A stretch of DNA of 64,000 nucleotides, taken from Rhizobium sp. PP-CC-3A-592. Its GTDB lineage: Bacteria > Pseudomonadota > Alphaproteobacteria > Rhizobiales > Rhizobiaceae. Under the pieces are notes generated by a model that saw nothing but the letters and a program-made list of their open reading frames with translations, did not search any database and was not told where the DNA came from. The stretch is from positions 1 through 64,000 of the forward strand of contig NZ_QJSR01000001.1 in NCBI RefSeq assembly GCF_003217095.1, read 5' to 3'. A program made the position numbers and the translations under genes. Below are positions 34,518-44,653 of this stretch, piece by piece; within the stretch, counting starts at the first letter, position 1; the number at the start of each line of letters is the position of its first letter.

Positions 34518-37500
34518 ATGCAGATCGAACGTCGCTTTACCAAGGCGGGCCAATCGGCCTATGCAGACATCGCATTCCGCAAGGCGGTGAGCGAGATCAA
34601 GAACCCGGACGGTTCCATCGTCTTCCGGCTTGCCGATATCGACGTGCCCACCCAGTTCAGCCAGGTCGCAGCCGACATTCTGGCTCAGAAGTATTTCCGC
34701 AAGGCCGGCGTTCCCGCGCGCTTGAAGAAGGTCGAGGAGAACTCGGTTCCCTCGTGGCTGTGGCGTTCGGTGGCCGACGAGGCTGCCCTGAAGGACCTCC
34801 CGAAAGACGAGCAATACGGCTCGGAAACCGATGCCCGGCAGGTCTTCGATCGCCTTGCCGGAACTTGGACCTATTGGGGCTGGAAGGGCAACTACTTCGC
34901 CTCCGAAGAAGCTGCCCTCGCCTTCCGCGACGAGCTCGCCTACATGCTGGCGACGCAGCGCGTGGCACCGAACTCGCCGCAGTGGTTCAACACCGGCCTG
35001 CATTGGGCCTATGGCATCGACGGCCCCGGCCAGGGCCATTTCTACGTCGATCCCTTCACGGGCAAGCTCGTCAAGTCGAAGTCGTCCTACGAGCATCCGC
35101 AGCCGCATGCCTGCTTCATCCAGTCGGTCGGTGACGATCTCGTCAACGAAGGTGGCATCATGGACCTGTGGGTGCGCGAAGCGCGCCTCTTCAAGTACGG
35201 TTCCGGCACCGGCTCCAACTTCTCCTACCTGCGCGGCGAAGGCGAAAAGCTCTCGGGTGGCGGCAAGTCCTCCGGCCTGATGAGCTTCCTCAAGATCGGC
35301 GACCGCGCGGCTGGCGCCATCAAGTCGGGCGGCACCACGCGCCGCGCCGCCAAGATGGTCGTCGTCGACATCGACCATCCCGATATCGAAGACTACATCA
35401 ACTGGAAGGTGAAGGAGGAGCAGAAGGTCGCAGCGCTCGTCACCGGTTCCAAGATCGTCGCTCAGCACCTCAAGGCCATCATGAAGGCCTGCGTGAACTG
35501 CGAGGGTCCGGATGGCGCCTGCTACGACCCGAACGAGAACCCTGCCCTGAAGCGCGAAATCAAGGCTGCCAAGAAGAACCAGGTTCCGGAAAGCTACATT
35601 CAGCGCGTCATCCAGTTTGCCCGTCAGGGCTACAAGGATATCGACTTCAAGACCTATGACACGGACTGGGATTCGGAAGCCTACCTCACGGTCTCCGGCC
35701 AGAACTCCAACAACTCCGTTTCGCTGCGCGACGACTTCCTCAAGGCCGTCGAGGCCGACGGCGACTGGAACCTGACCGCCCGCAAGGACGGCCGCGTCAT
35801 GAAGACGCTGAAGGCGCGCGACCTGTGGGAAAGCATCTCCTACGCCGCCTGGGCATCGGCCGATCCGGGCCTGCACTTCAACACGACCATGAACGACTGG
35901 CACACCTGCCCGGCCGCCGGCTCCATTCGTGCATCCAACCCGTGCTCGGAATACATGTTCCTGGACGACACGGCCTGCAACCTTGCCTCGCTCAACCTGT
36001 TGCAGTTCAAGGACCAGACCACCAAGAACATCGACATCGCCGACTACGAACATGCCGTCCGCCTCTGGACGATCGTGCTCGAAATCTCGGTGATGATGGC
36101 GCAGTTCCCGTCGAAGGAAATTGCAGAGCGCTCCTACGAATACCGCACGCTCGGGCTCGGCTATGCCAATATCGGCGGCCTGCTGATGTCGTCCGGCATT
36201 CCTTATGACAGCAAGGAAGGCCGCGCGATCGCCGGTGCCCTCACCGCCGTCATGACGGGCGTCTCCTATGCGACCTCGGCCGAAATCGCCGCCAAGCTCG
36301 GTCCGTTCCCCGGCTTCAAGCCGAACCGCGACAACATGCTGCGCGTCATCCGCAACCATGCCCGCGCCGCCCGTGGCGAAGCGAACGGCTATGAAGGCCT
36401 GTCGGTTGCGCCCGTGCCGCTGGTTCATTCCGAGTGCCCGGACCAGACGCTGATCACGCATGCCGTCGCCGCCTGGGAGAAGGCTCTGTCGCTCGGCGAG
36501 CAGCATGGCTACCGCAATGCCCAGGTTTCCGTCATCGCGCCGACCGGCACGATCGGTCTCGTCATGGATTGCGACACCACCGGCATCGAGCCCGATTTCG
36601 CGCTGGTGAAGTTCAAGAAGCTTGCCGGCGGCGGCTACTTCAAGATCATCAACCGTGCCGTTCCCGAGGCCCTGCGCACGCTCGGCTATTCGGAAAGCCA
36701 GATCGCCGAGATCGAGGCCTATGCCGTCGGTCACGGCAACATCAACCAGGCGCCGGCCGTCAACCCCGGCTCGCTGCGGGCCAAGGGCTTCACGGACGAC
36801 AAGATCGAGGCGATCAACGGCGCGACGAAGGCAGCCTTCGACATCAAGTTCGTGTTCAACCAGTGGACGCTCGGCGTCGATTTCCTGAAGAACACGCTGA
36901 AGGTCAGCGACGAGCAACTCGCCGACATCAGCTTCAACCTGCTGGAGCACATTGGCTTCTCCCGCAAGGAGATCGAAGCGGCGAACGTGCATGTCTGCGG
37001 CGCGATGACGCTGGAAGGCGCACCGTTCCTGAAGGACGAGCACCTGCCGGTGTTCGACTGCGCCAACCCCTGCGGCAAGATCGGCAAGCGCTACCTCTCG
37101 GTCGATAGCCACATCCGCATGATGGCGGCGGCTCAGCCGTTCATCTCCGGGGCGATCTCCAAGACGATCAACATGCCGAACGAGGCGACCGTCGAGGACT
37201 GCAAGAACGCCTACATGCTGTCCTGGAAGCTCGCGCTGAAGGCCAACGCCCTCTACCGCGACGGCTCCAAGCTCTCGCAGCCGCTGAACGCCTCGCTGAT
37301 CGAGGACGAAGAGGACGAGGACGCTCTGGAAACGCTGATCCAGCAGCCGGTGGCGGCACAGGCCGTGACGGTCACGGAAAAGATCATCGAGCGCGTGATC
37401 GAGCGGATCACCCGCGAGCGCGAAAAGCTGCCGAACCGCCGTCAGGGTTATACCCAGAAAGCGATCGTCGGCGGACACAAGGTCTATCTGCGCACCGGCG

Positions 37501-38342
37501 AATTTGGCGACGGCCGGATCGGCGAGATCTTCATCGACATGCACAAGGAAGGTGCTGCCTTCCGTGCGATGATGAACAACTTCGCCATCTCCATCTCGCT
37601 GGGTCTGCAGTACGGCGTGCCGCTCGAGGAGTTCGTGGAGGCCTTCACCTTTACGAAGTTCGAGCCGGCCGGCATGGTTCAAGGCAACGACGCGATCAAG
37701 AACGCGACGTCGATCCTCGACTACGTGTTCCGCGAACTTGCCGTCTCCTATCTCGGCCGTCACGATCTTGCGCATGTCGATACGTCCGACTTCGGCAACA
37801 CGGCACTCGGCAAGGGCATTCAGGAAGGCAAGACCAACCTGCTCTCGACGGGCTGGACACGCGGCCACAAGCCGACGCTCGTCTCCGGTGCAACGACCGG
37901 TGCCGGCATCGACCGTGCAAACAGCGAGCCCAAGGGATCGGCAACAACGGCCCCTGCCCGCAGCGCGTCGCCAAGTGGCACAGTGACCCCGTTTGCAGGC
38001 TCCGCCGCCCGCAAGCTGGAGCCGGCAACGTCGATCTCCACGTCGGAAGTCGTCGCCTTCAAGCGCGACTACGAGGAACGGATCGCCGAAATCATCGAGG
38101 AGGTCACAACCGAAGTCGCCGAGCCGCCACGCGACGTCACCGCTCTCTTCTCCGACAAGGCCGCCGCGGAAGCTGCCGCTGCGAAGTCGGATGCCAAGAA
38201 GCGCGAAACCGAACGCCGCATGCGCTCGATCGCACAGGGCTATACCGGCAATATGTGCTCGGAATGCCAGAACTTCACGATGGTGCGCAACGGCACCTGC
38301 GAGAAGTGCGACACCTGCGGCGCGACCAGCGGCTGCAGCTGA
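34518..38342 (+). CDS. nrdJ: Vitamin B12-dependent (class II) ribonucleoside-diphosphate reductase
   Basis: Reduces ribonucleotides to deoxyribonucleotides with adenosylcobalamin, with or without oxygen. The 1274 residues are normal for the long NrdJ. Visible motifs are [53 protein letters not shown] (active-site region with conserved Cys) and [21 protein letters not shown] low-complexity linker lies at about residues 1130-1180 and the C-terminus is a four-cysteine ribbon (MCSECQNF and CEKCDTCG) that re-reduces the active site. A paired terminator follows. The ATG at 34518 is preceded by AAGGATCGGGAC. Confidence 0.96.
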   Translation: MQIERRFTKAGQSAYADIAFRKAVSEIKNPDGSIVFRLADIDVPTQFSQVAADILAQKYFRKAGVPARLKKVEENSVPSWLWRSVADEAALKDLPKDEQYGSETDARQVFDRLAGTWTYWGWKGNYFASEEAALAFRDELAYMLATQRVAPNSPQWFNTGLHWAYGIDGPGQGHFYVDPFTGKLVKSKSSYEHPQPHACFIQSVGDDLVNEGGIMDLWVREARLFKYGSGTGSNFSYLRGEGEKLSGGGKSSGLMSFLKIGDRAAGAIKSGGTTRRAAKMVVVDIDHPDIEDYINWKVKEEQKVAALVTGSKIVAQHLKAIMKACVNCEGPDGACYDPNENPALKREIKAAKKNQVPESYIQRVIQFARQGYKDIDFKTYDTDWDSEAYLTVSGQNSNNSVSLRDDFLKAVEADGDWNLTARKDGRVMKTLKARDLWESISYAAWASADPGLHFNTTMNDWHTCPAAGSIRASNPCSEYMFLDDTACNLASLNLLQFKDQTTKNIDIADYEHAVRLWTIVLEISVMMAQFPSKEIAERSYEYRTLGLGYANIGGLLMSSGIPYDSKEGRAIAGALTAVMTGVSYATSAEIAAKLGPFPGFKPNRDNMLRVIRNHARAARGEANGYEGLSVAPVPLVHSECPDQTLITHAVAAWEKALSLGEQHGYRNAQVSVIAPTGTIGLVMDCDTTGIEPDFALVKFKKLAGGGYFKIINRAVPEALRTLGYSESQIAEIEAYAVGHGNINQAPAVNPGSLRAKGFTDDKIEAINGATKAAFDIKFVFNQWTLGVDFLKNTLKVSDEQLADISFNLLEHIGFSRKEIEAANVHVCGAMTLEGAPFLKDEHLPVFDCANPCGKIGKRYLSVDSHIRMMAAAQPFISGAISKTINMPNEATVEDCKNAYMLSWKLALKANALYRDGSKLSQPLNASLIEDEEDEDALETLIQQPVAAQAVTVTEKIIERVIERITREREKLPNRRQGYTQKAIVGGHKVYLRTGEFGDGRIGEIFIDMHKEGAAFRAMMNNFAISISLGLQYGVPLEEFVEAFTFTKFEPAGMVQGNDAIKNATSILDYVFRELAVSYLGRHDLAHVDTSDFGNTALGKGIQEGKTNLLSTGWTRGHKPTLVSGATTGAGIDRANSEPKGSATTAPARSASPSGTVTPFAGSAARKLEPATSISTSEVVAFKRDYEERIAEIIEEVTTEVAEPPRDVTALFSDKAAAEAAAAKSDAKKRETERRMRSIAQGYTGNMCSECQNFTMVRNGTCEKCDTCGATSGCS

Positions 38343-38392
38343 GCATACCGGGCCGTTAGACGGCCCGGTCCGGTGAACACCGCGAAACAGGT

Positions 38393-38425
38393 AACCCGCC
38401 GATGGCAGCACCGGCGGGTTTTTTC
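38393..38425 (+). terminator. Intrinsic terminator after nrdJ
   Basis: AACCCGCCG (38393-38401) pairs with CGGCGGGTT (38412-38420), then TTTTT. A second GC hairpin (CCGGGCCGT/ACGGCCCGG, 38347-38369) lies just before it. Confidence 0.85.
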
Positions 38426-38515
38426 CGTTGCGGCGGTTGGCTGTTTCCAGCCGATCGACTTGGGAACAGGCGAGGCCGGTGAGGGTTTCGTCAGGACCGA
38501 ACGACGGAGCGACTC

Positions 38516-38830
38516 TTGACCACCTCCTATCCTCATACGCCGGATGGTCGATATTTCGTGGTCCGGGGCCGTCTGTGGCGGACGAGCAATCCCGACCTTG
38601 CCGAGGACGATCGCGCCAGGCTGGTGTCGGAGCTCATGTCTGCACGAAGGGCGGTTCGCGATGCGGGCGAGGATCGCGCAGCGATGGTTGAGGCGCGGCG
38701 TCGGGTCGAGGCGGCGAAGGTGGCGCTGGGTGAACGGGGCCCCGCCTGGTGGACAGATGGCGCGCCCGATTATAATCGCCATCTCGTTAAAAACACGCCG
38801 TACGCAGCCTGGTTCTCTGACTTGAAATAA
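38516..38830 (+). CDS. Small unknown protein with TTG start (104 aa)
   Basis: A 104-residue polar protein. It begins with a short beta-like unit (TSYPHTPDGRYFVVRGRLWR), a long charged helix (LVSELMSARRAVRDAGEDRA), and ends HLVKNTPYAAWFSDLK. The start is TTG 38516, chosen because CGGAG lies seven bases upstream and no ATG is better placed. Seen in this group as an uncharacterised protein; no function known to me. Confidence 0.65.
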   Translation: MTTSYPHTPDGRYFVVRGRLWRTSNPDLAEDDRARLVSELMSARRAVRDAGEDRAAMVEARRRVEAAKVALGERGPAWWTDGAPDYNRHLVKNTPYAAWFSDLK

Positions 38831-39043
38831 ATGCGGAGTACACCCATAGGCAGCGCTATCGGACGGTTCTGTGGCGTCGTCGGTTTCCAGCGGAAAGCCT
38901 CAGGGTGCAATCTTGCAAGAAACCCTAGAATTGGTGTTTTTACCTCTAAACGTTCACGAAGTTTTAGAGCGCGCGGCTCATGACTGGTCCAAAGCATGGA
39001 TCGCGGCGGCTGGCGTCTGCGCATGCGCGATCTTGGAGATCAC

Positions 39044-40864
39044 ATGTCGAGCCTGACAATTTCTCGCTTGCTGGTGGTGTTCGGAGTCGTCGTCACGAGC
39101 GGTCTCGTTGCCTCTATCGGATTGCAGACGATGACCCTGCAGGAATTGAAGGTCGGTGGACCCGTCTATACGGGGATCGCCAATGGCAAGGATCTCGTGG
39201 CCGACATTCTCCCGCCCCCGCTCTACGCTTTGGAAGCCTACATGCTGGCGAATGAGACCATGGCGCACCCCGAACGCGCCGGTTCCAACCTCGAAAAGAT
39301 GAAGGCGCTCCGCGCAGATTTCGACGCACGCAAGGCGTTCTGGGTTAAGGCGGATCTCGACAAGACGCTTCGGGCCGGCCTGGCCGATCAGGTCGTTGCC
39401 AGTGGCGAGGCGTTCTGGTCGATGGCCACGGTTTTCGAAGAGGCCAAGGTTCGCGGGGAAACGGCAGACCTCCAACCCGTCATGGACGCCTTCTATCTTC
39501 ATGACGCAAAGGTTCGTGATCTGGCAAAGATGGCGACCGCAACCCTTGAAGCGGCCGTGGCGAAGGCCGACAGCGCCGGAACCGAATATACGATGATCGG
39601 CGCGCTCAGCAGCGCTGCATCCGTCCTTCTCTTTCTCGCCGGCCTCTGGTTCGTCCGGCGTCGGGCCATCACGCCGCTCGTCGAGATCGGCAGCGCCATG
39701 AACGTGCTTTCCGGCGGCGACTACACGGCAAAGGTTCCGTTTGCCAAGCGCACGGACGAGATCGGCGCCATGGCGCGCGCCCTCACCGTCTTCCGTGCGG
39801 GTGCGATCGAGCGCCAGCAGATGCGCGCGGCCGCCGAACAGGATCGGTCCCTGTCGGAAGCCCAGCGTCTCGAACAGCAGCGCCATCGCGAGCGGGAAGC
39901 CGAGGAGCTGCGCACCGTCGTGGAAACGCTGGGTGCCGGTCTCGGGCGGCTTGCCGATTGCAATATTCGCAGCCCGCTCGACCAGCCTTTCGCTGACCGC
40001 TTCGAGCCGCTTCGCCTCGATTTCAATCAGTCGCTCGCAACCTTCCAGCTGACGCTCGAGCAGGTTCTCGGCAAGACATCCGAGCTCTCCGGCAATGCGA
40101 GCGAGATGTACCAGGCGGCAGACGAGCTTTCCAAGCGTACCGAGCAGCAGGCGGCAGCGCTGGAACAGACATCCGCGGCCCTCGACGAAGTCACCGCCAC
40201 CGTCAAATCCTCGGCCGACCGTGCTGCGGAAACGCGCAGCCTCGTCGGCGCCGCCAATCAAAGCGCGACATCCTCCGGCCAGATCGTGCGGGATGCGGTC
40301 GAGGCGATGCGGCGCATCGATGCGTCGTCGAACCAGATCGGACAGATCATCCATGTGATCGACGAGATCGCTTTCCAGACCAACCTGCTCGCCCTCAACG
40401 CCGGGGTCGAGGCGGCGCGCGCGGGGGATGCCGGCCGGGGATTTGCCGTCGTCGCACAGGAGGTTCGCGAACTCGCACAACGTTCCGCCGCCGCCGCCAA
40501 GGATATCAATGCGCTGATCCGAACATCATCGGGCGATGTCTCCGACGGCGTGCGACTGGTCGACCAGACGGGTCGCGCGCTCGCCGAGATTGCACGATAT
40601 GTGATGGAGATCGACTCCAAGGTCGAAGCGATCACGACAGGCTCGAAAGAGCAGTCCGTGGGACTGCTGGAGATCAGCACAGCCGTGAACGCGATCGACC
40701 AGATGACCCAGAAGAACGCGGCCATGGTCGAGGAGACCACGGCCATCAGCAGCAACCTCGCCTCGGATGCGACGGCGCTGTCGGCGATCGTCAACCGGTT
40801 TCAGCTCAATCCCGGCAGACAGGGCGCAGCACCGGCGGTCGCCAGGCGGCATCGGGCCGCGTAG
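39044..40864 (+). CDS. Methyl-accepting chemotaxis protein
   Basis: A membrane chemoreceptor of 606 residues: first helix at about 6-27, periplasmic sensor to about 180, second helix at about 183-203 (ALSSAASVLLFLAGLWFV), HAMP to about 255 (RRAITPLVEIGSAMNVLSGG), then a coiled-coil signalling domain. The CheA/CheW-binding tip is EIAFQTNLLALNAGVEAARAG, followed by FAVVAQEVRELAQRSA. No C-terminal CheR tether pentapeptide is seen. GGAG six bases before ATG 39044 sets the start. Ligand unknown. Convergent with the EamA gene. Confidence 0.93.
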   Translation: MSSLTISRLLVVFGVVVTSGLVASIGLQTMTLQELKVGGPVYTGIANGKDLVADILPPPLYALEAYMLANETMAHPERAGSNLEKMKALRADFDARKAFWVKADLDKTLRAGLADQVVASGEAFWSMATVFEEAKVRGETADLQPVMDAFYLHDAKVRDLAKMATATLEAAVAKADSAGTEYTMIGALSSAASVLLFLAGLWFVRRRAITPLVEIGSAMNVLSGGDYTAKVPFAKRTDEIGAMARALTVFRAGAIERQQMRAAAEQDRSLSEAQRLEQQRHREREAEELRTVVETLGAGLGRLADCNIRSPLDQPFADRFEPLRLDFNQSLATFQLTLEQVLGKTSELSGNASEMYQAADELSKRTEQQAAALEQTSAALDEVTATVKSSADRAAETRSLVGAANQSATSSGQIVRDAVEAMRRIDASSNQIGQIIHVIDEIAFQTNLLALNAGVEAARAGDAGRGFAVVAQEVRELAQRSAAAAKDINALIRTSSGDVSDGVRLVDQTGRALAEIARYVMEIDSKVEAITTGSKEQSVGLLEISTAVNAIDQMTQKNAAMVEETTAISSNLASDATALSAIVNRFQLNPGRQGAAPAVARRHRAA

Positions 40865-40871
40865 GCCGCTT

Positions 40872-41735
40872 TCAGCGCCCGAACCGGCGCGCGCCGAAGA
40901 CACACAGGATGACGCAGACGGTGATGCCCAGCATCCCCGCCGTTACCGGCTCGTGCAGAAGGGCCGCCGCCAGTGCCAGCGCGAAAAAGGGTTGCAGCAA
41001 CTGGAGTTGGCCGACGGCGGCGATGTCGCCTTGGGAGAGCCCGCGATACCAGAAAATGAACCCGATCAGCATGCTGAACAACGAGACATAGGCAAGCCCG
41101 AAGAGGGCCGGCGGCTCGATGCCGGCGAAGCTTGCGGGCATGGTAAACAAGGCCAGACCAAGCATCGGCGGGAGCGAGAGAACGAGCGCCCAGGAAATGA
41201 CCTGCCAGCCGCCGAGCGTTCGCGACAACTTTCCGCCTTCGGCATAGCCAAGGCCGCAGACGATGATCGCCACAACCATCAGGAGGTCGCCGAGCGGGGA
41301 CGCGCTGAGCCCTTGCACCAGCGCATAGCCGGCAACAAGCGTGCTTCCAAGGAGAGAGAAGATCCAGAAGGCGGGCTTCGGCCGTTCGCCACCCCGGATG
41401 ACGCCGAAAACGGCGGTCGCCAGCGGCAGAAGCCCGATGAAGACGATCGAGTGCGCGGATGTAACATGCTGCAGCGCCAGCGCGGTCAAAAGGGGGAAAC
41501 CGACGACGACGCCCAGTGCGACGATCACCAGGGAGGCGACGTCTCGCAGTGTCGGCCTTTTCTGGCGCAGCAGCAACAGGAGCCCGAGGGCCAGCAGGCC
41601 CGCGATCGCCGCACGGGCGACCGTGAGGAAGACGGGATCGAACTGCATCACGGCGAGGCGTGTGGCAGGCAGCGATCCGCTGAAGATCAACACGCCGATC
41701 ATCCCATTCAGCCAGCCGGCCGTTCCCCGATCCAT
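40872..41735 (-). CDS. EamA family (DMT) transporter
   Basis: A 287-residue protein of about ten helices with two EamA repeats (GVLIFSGSLPATRLAVMQF at the start, FSMLIGFIFWYRGLSQGDIA in the second half). Likely a metabolite exporter. AAGGAG seven bases before ATG 41735 decides against the longer frame to 41789. It is divergent from a MocR-type regulator, which often controls the neighbouring transporter. Confidence 0.85.
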   Translation of the reverse strand: MDRGTAGWLNGMIGVLIFSGSLPATRLAVMQFDPVFLTVARAAIAGLLALGLLLLLRQKRPTLRDVASLVIVALGVVVGFPLLTALALQHVTSAHSIVFIGLLPLATAVFGVIRGGERPKPAFWIFSLLGSTLVAGYALVQGLSASPLGDLLMVVAIIVCGLGYAEGGKLSRTLGGWQVISWALVLSLPPMLGLALFTMPASFAGIEPPALFGLAYVSLFSMLIGFIFWYRGLSQGDIAAVGQLQLLQPFFALALAAALLHEPVTAGMLGITVCVILCVFGARRFGR

Positions 41736-41877
41736 CACGCACTCCTTCGACAAACCTGCCCTGTTCGACACGCCCGTCCCGTTCGACAAGACGATCCTTA
41801 TTGACCGGCTTGCGCGGCAGTGCCAGAAACGGTTCCGTACAGTTCGTCAAAACTGTTGTGGTAAATGAGCATTACAG

Positions 41878-43305
41878 ATGGATCATATTGCACCTTCTCC
41901 GAGCCGCACGACGATGGTGATGGAGACGATCCGTCTGCGGATCGCCAGCCGTGCGCTGTTGCCGGGCGCGAAGCTGCCGTCGATCCGCAAGCTTGCGGCG
42001 GCCCTGAAGGTCTCAACATCCACCGTGGTGGAGGCCTATGAGCGACTGGTCGGGGATGGCACGATCCAGTCGAGACCGGGCTCGGGCTTCTATGTGACGC
42101 ATCATGCGAGCGCGACCGCGATCCCCTTTTCGGTTGCCGATGCCGGGCCAAAGCGTGATCGGGCCATCGATCCCTTCTGGGTGTCCCGCCAATCGCTGGA
42201 GGCCGATGCGGAGGATGCAAAGCCCGGATGCGGCTGGCTGCCGCCGAGCTGGTTGCCGGAGGACGGGGTGCGGCGCGCGCTGCGCACCTTGTCGCGCGCC
42301 AAAAGCCCTGTGCTTGAGGAGTACGGCTCTCCCCTCGGCCTCGCGCCCCTTCGTCAGCTCATCGGCCGGCGCATGGGCGAACGCGGCATCGAGGCCTCAC
42401 CGGACCAGATCCTGCTGGCGGAATCCGGCACGCAGGCGATCGACCTTCTCTGCCGCCTGCTGCTGGAGCCCGGGGATGCCGTGCTGGTGGACGATCCCTG
42501 CTACTTCAATTTCCACGCGCTGTTGCGCGCGCATCGCGCACAGATCGTCGGCGTTCCCTACACCCCGACCGGCCCGGATATCGACGCCTTCACGAAAGCG
42601 GTCGCGGATCACCGGCCCCGGCTCTACATTACCAATTCCGCCATCCACAATCCGACCGGCGCGATCCTCTCACCGGTTACCGCACATCGGGTCCTGAAGA
42701 TCGCCGAGCAAGGCAACGTCGTCATCATAGAAGATGACATCTTGGCCGATTTCGAGCGCAGCCCTGCCCCGCGGCTGGCAGCCTTCGACGGGCTCGATCT
42801 TGTCATTCACATCGGCAGCTTTTCGAAGACGCTGTCCGCCTCGGGACGCTGCGGCTTCATCGCCGCAAAGCCCGAATGGATCGACAGCCTGACCGATCTG
42901 AAGATCGCGACGACCTTCGGCGGCGGTCGCATGACGGCCGAGCTTGTCTACGGCGTCCTTAGCGACGGCAGCTACCGAAAGCACCTGGAGACGCTGCGCC
43001 AGCGGCTGGCGACCGCGATGCAGACCGTCTCGACCCGGCTCCAGAACCTCGGCGTCACCCCGTGGCTCGACCCACAGGCGGGCATGTTCCTCTGGTGCCG
43101 GCTTCCGGAGGACAGGGATGCCGCCGACGTGGCGCGCAGCGCCCTGCAGCGCGGTCTCGTCCTTGCGCCCGGCAACGCCTTCAGCCTCTCGCAGAGCGCG
43201 ACGACCTTCATGCGCTTCAACGTTTCGCAAATGCAGGAGCCGAAGGTTTTCGACGTCCTGCGCGATGTTCTGAAAGCGCCTCAAGGCCGGAGAGATAGCC
43301 TCTGA
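41878..43305 (+). CDS. MocR/PdxR-type GntR regulator with aminotransferase domain
   Basis: A 475-residue transcription factor. Residues about 10-80 form a GntR winged helix (LPSIRKLAAALKVSTSTVVE, IQSRPGSGFYV) and the rest is a class I aminotransferase fold with PLP lysine in IGSFSKTLSASGRCGF. In PdxR and GabR the domain senses PLP-linked ligands rather than catalysing transamination. Divergent position suggests it regulates the EamA exporter. Target ligand unknown. Confidence 0.88.
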   Translation: MDHIAPSPSRTTMVMETIRLRIASRALLPGAKLPSIRKLAAALKVSTSTVVEAYERLVGDGTIQSRPGSGFYVTHHASATAIPFSVADAGPKRDRAIDPFWVSRQSLEADAEDAKPGCGWLPPSWLPEDGVRRALRTLSRAKSPVLEEYGSPLGLAPLRQLIGRRMGERGIEASPDQILLAESGTQAIDLLCRLLLEPGDAVLVDDPCYFNFHALLRAHRAQIVGVPYTPTGPDIDAFTKAVADHRPRLYITNSAIHNPTGAILSPVTAHRVLKIAEQGNVVIIEDDILADFERSPAPRLAAFDGLDLVIHIGSFSKTLSASGRCGFIAAKPEWIDSLTDLKIATTFGGGRMTAELVYGVLSDGSYRKHLETLRQRLATAMQTVSTRLQNLGVTPWLDPQAGMFLWCRLPEDRDAADVARSALQRGLVLAPGNAFSLSQSATTFMRFNVSQMQEPKVFDVLRDVLKAPQGRRDSL

Positions 43306-43335
43306 GCCATCATCTCTGGCGTGTCGCGCCCGGGA

Positions 43336-44430
43336 TCACTTCCAGCTCGTGTAATCGCCGGCCGTGCATCCGAACGGTGCGCGCTGATCGCCGAAGCGCT
43401 TCTTCAGCTGGTCGCAGCCCCATTCGTTGACCGGTGCCGGCATCATATTGTTGATGTCCATGCCCGGCGACTGGAACTGCGTGTCCGAGGCAAGAACGTA
43501 CCAGAGCCAGAAACCGACGACGCCGACCACGATGAGAAGCAGTACGCCGAGGACGATCTGCAGCCGCTTCCAGATCGACACCGTCTTTCGCGGGGTTTCC
43601 ACGAGCAGAGGTCGACCGTCGTGCTCGTCGGCCGGTCTCTCGAAAGGCAGAAGGGCCTCTGCGCGCTCCGCATCCGTCAGCTCGATCCGCTTCAGGCGAT
43701 CGTCGAGCAGCACGGGAAGAGCCGTGTTTCCGTGCCGGACGGCAAGAGCAACGGGCTTGGTCCCGCTCGCTCCGACGATCAGTGGCTCCTCGCCGTTCCG
43801 CATCCGCGTATAGGCCGAGCGCTTGGTCTTGTCGTCCGCGATCGTGTCGTTATAGGTGATCGAGAGGATGTTGCGCTTGCGATCGAACGCGGCGATTTCC
43901 ACCGGCACCGGAACCAGCATGGCGGGATGCCGCAACTGCCGGCGAACGCGCCAGATCCGCAGGCTGAGGAAGATCATCCCAATGCCCAGACCTCCGAGGA
44001 AGAGAACGAAGAGCGTCAGCGTGATGATGCGGTTCCAGAGCTTGTCGAGGCCGAGGCTCATCGTTGCCAGTTCCGGATGATCGCCCGAGATGACGAGGCC
44101 CGTCTCGTAGTCCCCGACATGGAAATCGACGAACATGATCTCGACGTCCGACGCGTAGTCCTTGCCGCCATAGCTGTAGACGAGGCGGGCCTCGCAATCG
44201 GTGAAGATGGCCTTGCGGGTCGTGCAGCGCCCGTTCTGGACGTCGCCATCCTCGATCAGCACCGGATTCTGGCTGATGGTGAAATCCCGCAGCACGCCCG
44301 GCCCTTCCCAGACGAGCAAAAAGACGCACAGCGCCAGAATGATCGGCGTTGACCAGTAATAGGCCCGCGGTGTGGAAATGACATCGGGCGCCAGTCTCAA
44401 CGGACGGCGGGGAAGCGAGAGTTCGGGCAA
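43336..44430 (-). CDS. Unknown membrane protein (364 aa)
   Basis: Has about three hydrophobic segments: IILALCVFLLVWEGP (25-43), LTLFVLFLGGLGIGMIFLSL (137-157) and IVLGVLLLIVVGVVGFWLWY (about 300-320). The region between the first two has a conserved-looking beta part with cysteine pairs (GRCTTRKAIFTDCEARLVYSY). The C-terminal 45 residues (NEWGCDQLKKRFGDQRAPFGC) look like an exported tail. I do not recognise the family; rhizobial homologs are expected from the composition. Confidence 0.65.
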   Translation of the reverse strand: MPELSLPRRPLRLAPDVISTPRAYYWSTPIILALCVFLLVWEGPGVLRDFTISQNPVLIEDGDVQNGRCTTRKAIFTDCEARLVYSYGGKDYASDVEIMFVDFHVGDYETGLVISGDHPELATMSLGLDKLWNRIITLTLFVLFLGGLGIGMIFLSLRIWRVRRQLRHPAMLVPVPVEIAAFDRKRNILSITYNDTIADDKTKRSAYTRMRNGEEPLIVGASGTKPVALAVRHGNTALPVLLDDRLKRIELTDAERAEALLPFERPADEHDGRPLLVETPRKTVSIWKRLQIVLGVLLLIVVGVVGFWLWYVLASDTQFQSPGMDINNMMPAPVNEWGCDQLKKRFGDQRAPFGCTAGDYTSWK

Positions 44431-44563
44431 ATCGAGACCTTTCCTTGTGCGTCGCTTTCAGCGTCCATGGCACAGACGAACCGTGCGGGGAAGCCGTAGT
44501 TTTTCACTTACGCACACCTGTGTCGCTCTTTGCCGACATCGGTATCCCCTGACGGATAAAGAG

Positions 44564-44644
44564 ATGAGACTGGAAGATTTACCGCCATGGCGCTACATCG
44601 CCGGGGAAATCGTGCGCTTGCTGATGCTGGCGCCTGCTGAATGA
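44564..44644 (+). CDS. Possible 26-residue leader peptide
   Basis: ATG 44564 opens a 26-codon frame ending 9 bases before the kinase start. It has an AAGAG-like upstream site and an amphipathic helix (PPWRYIAGEIVRLLMLAPA). It could be a coupled leader or chance. Confidence 0.25.
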   Translation: MRLEDLPPWRYIAGEIVRLLMLAPAE

Positions 44645-44653
44645 GGACCCTTG

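Noticed and set aside
34362-38411. A 1349-codon open frame antisense to nrdJ
   Set aside because: It mirrors the nrdJ codons, is full of Arg/Leu/Gly/Asp repeats with no known domain, and has no ribosome-binding site. High G+C genes commonly give such open antisense frames.
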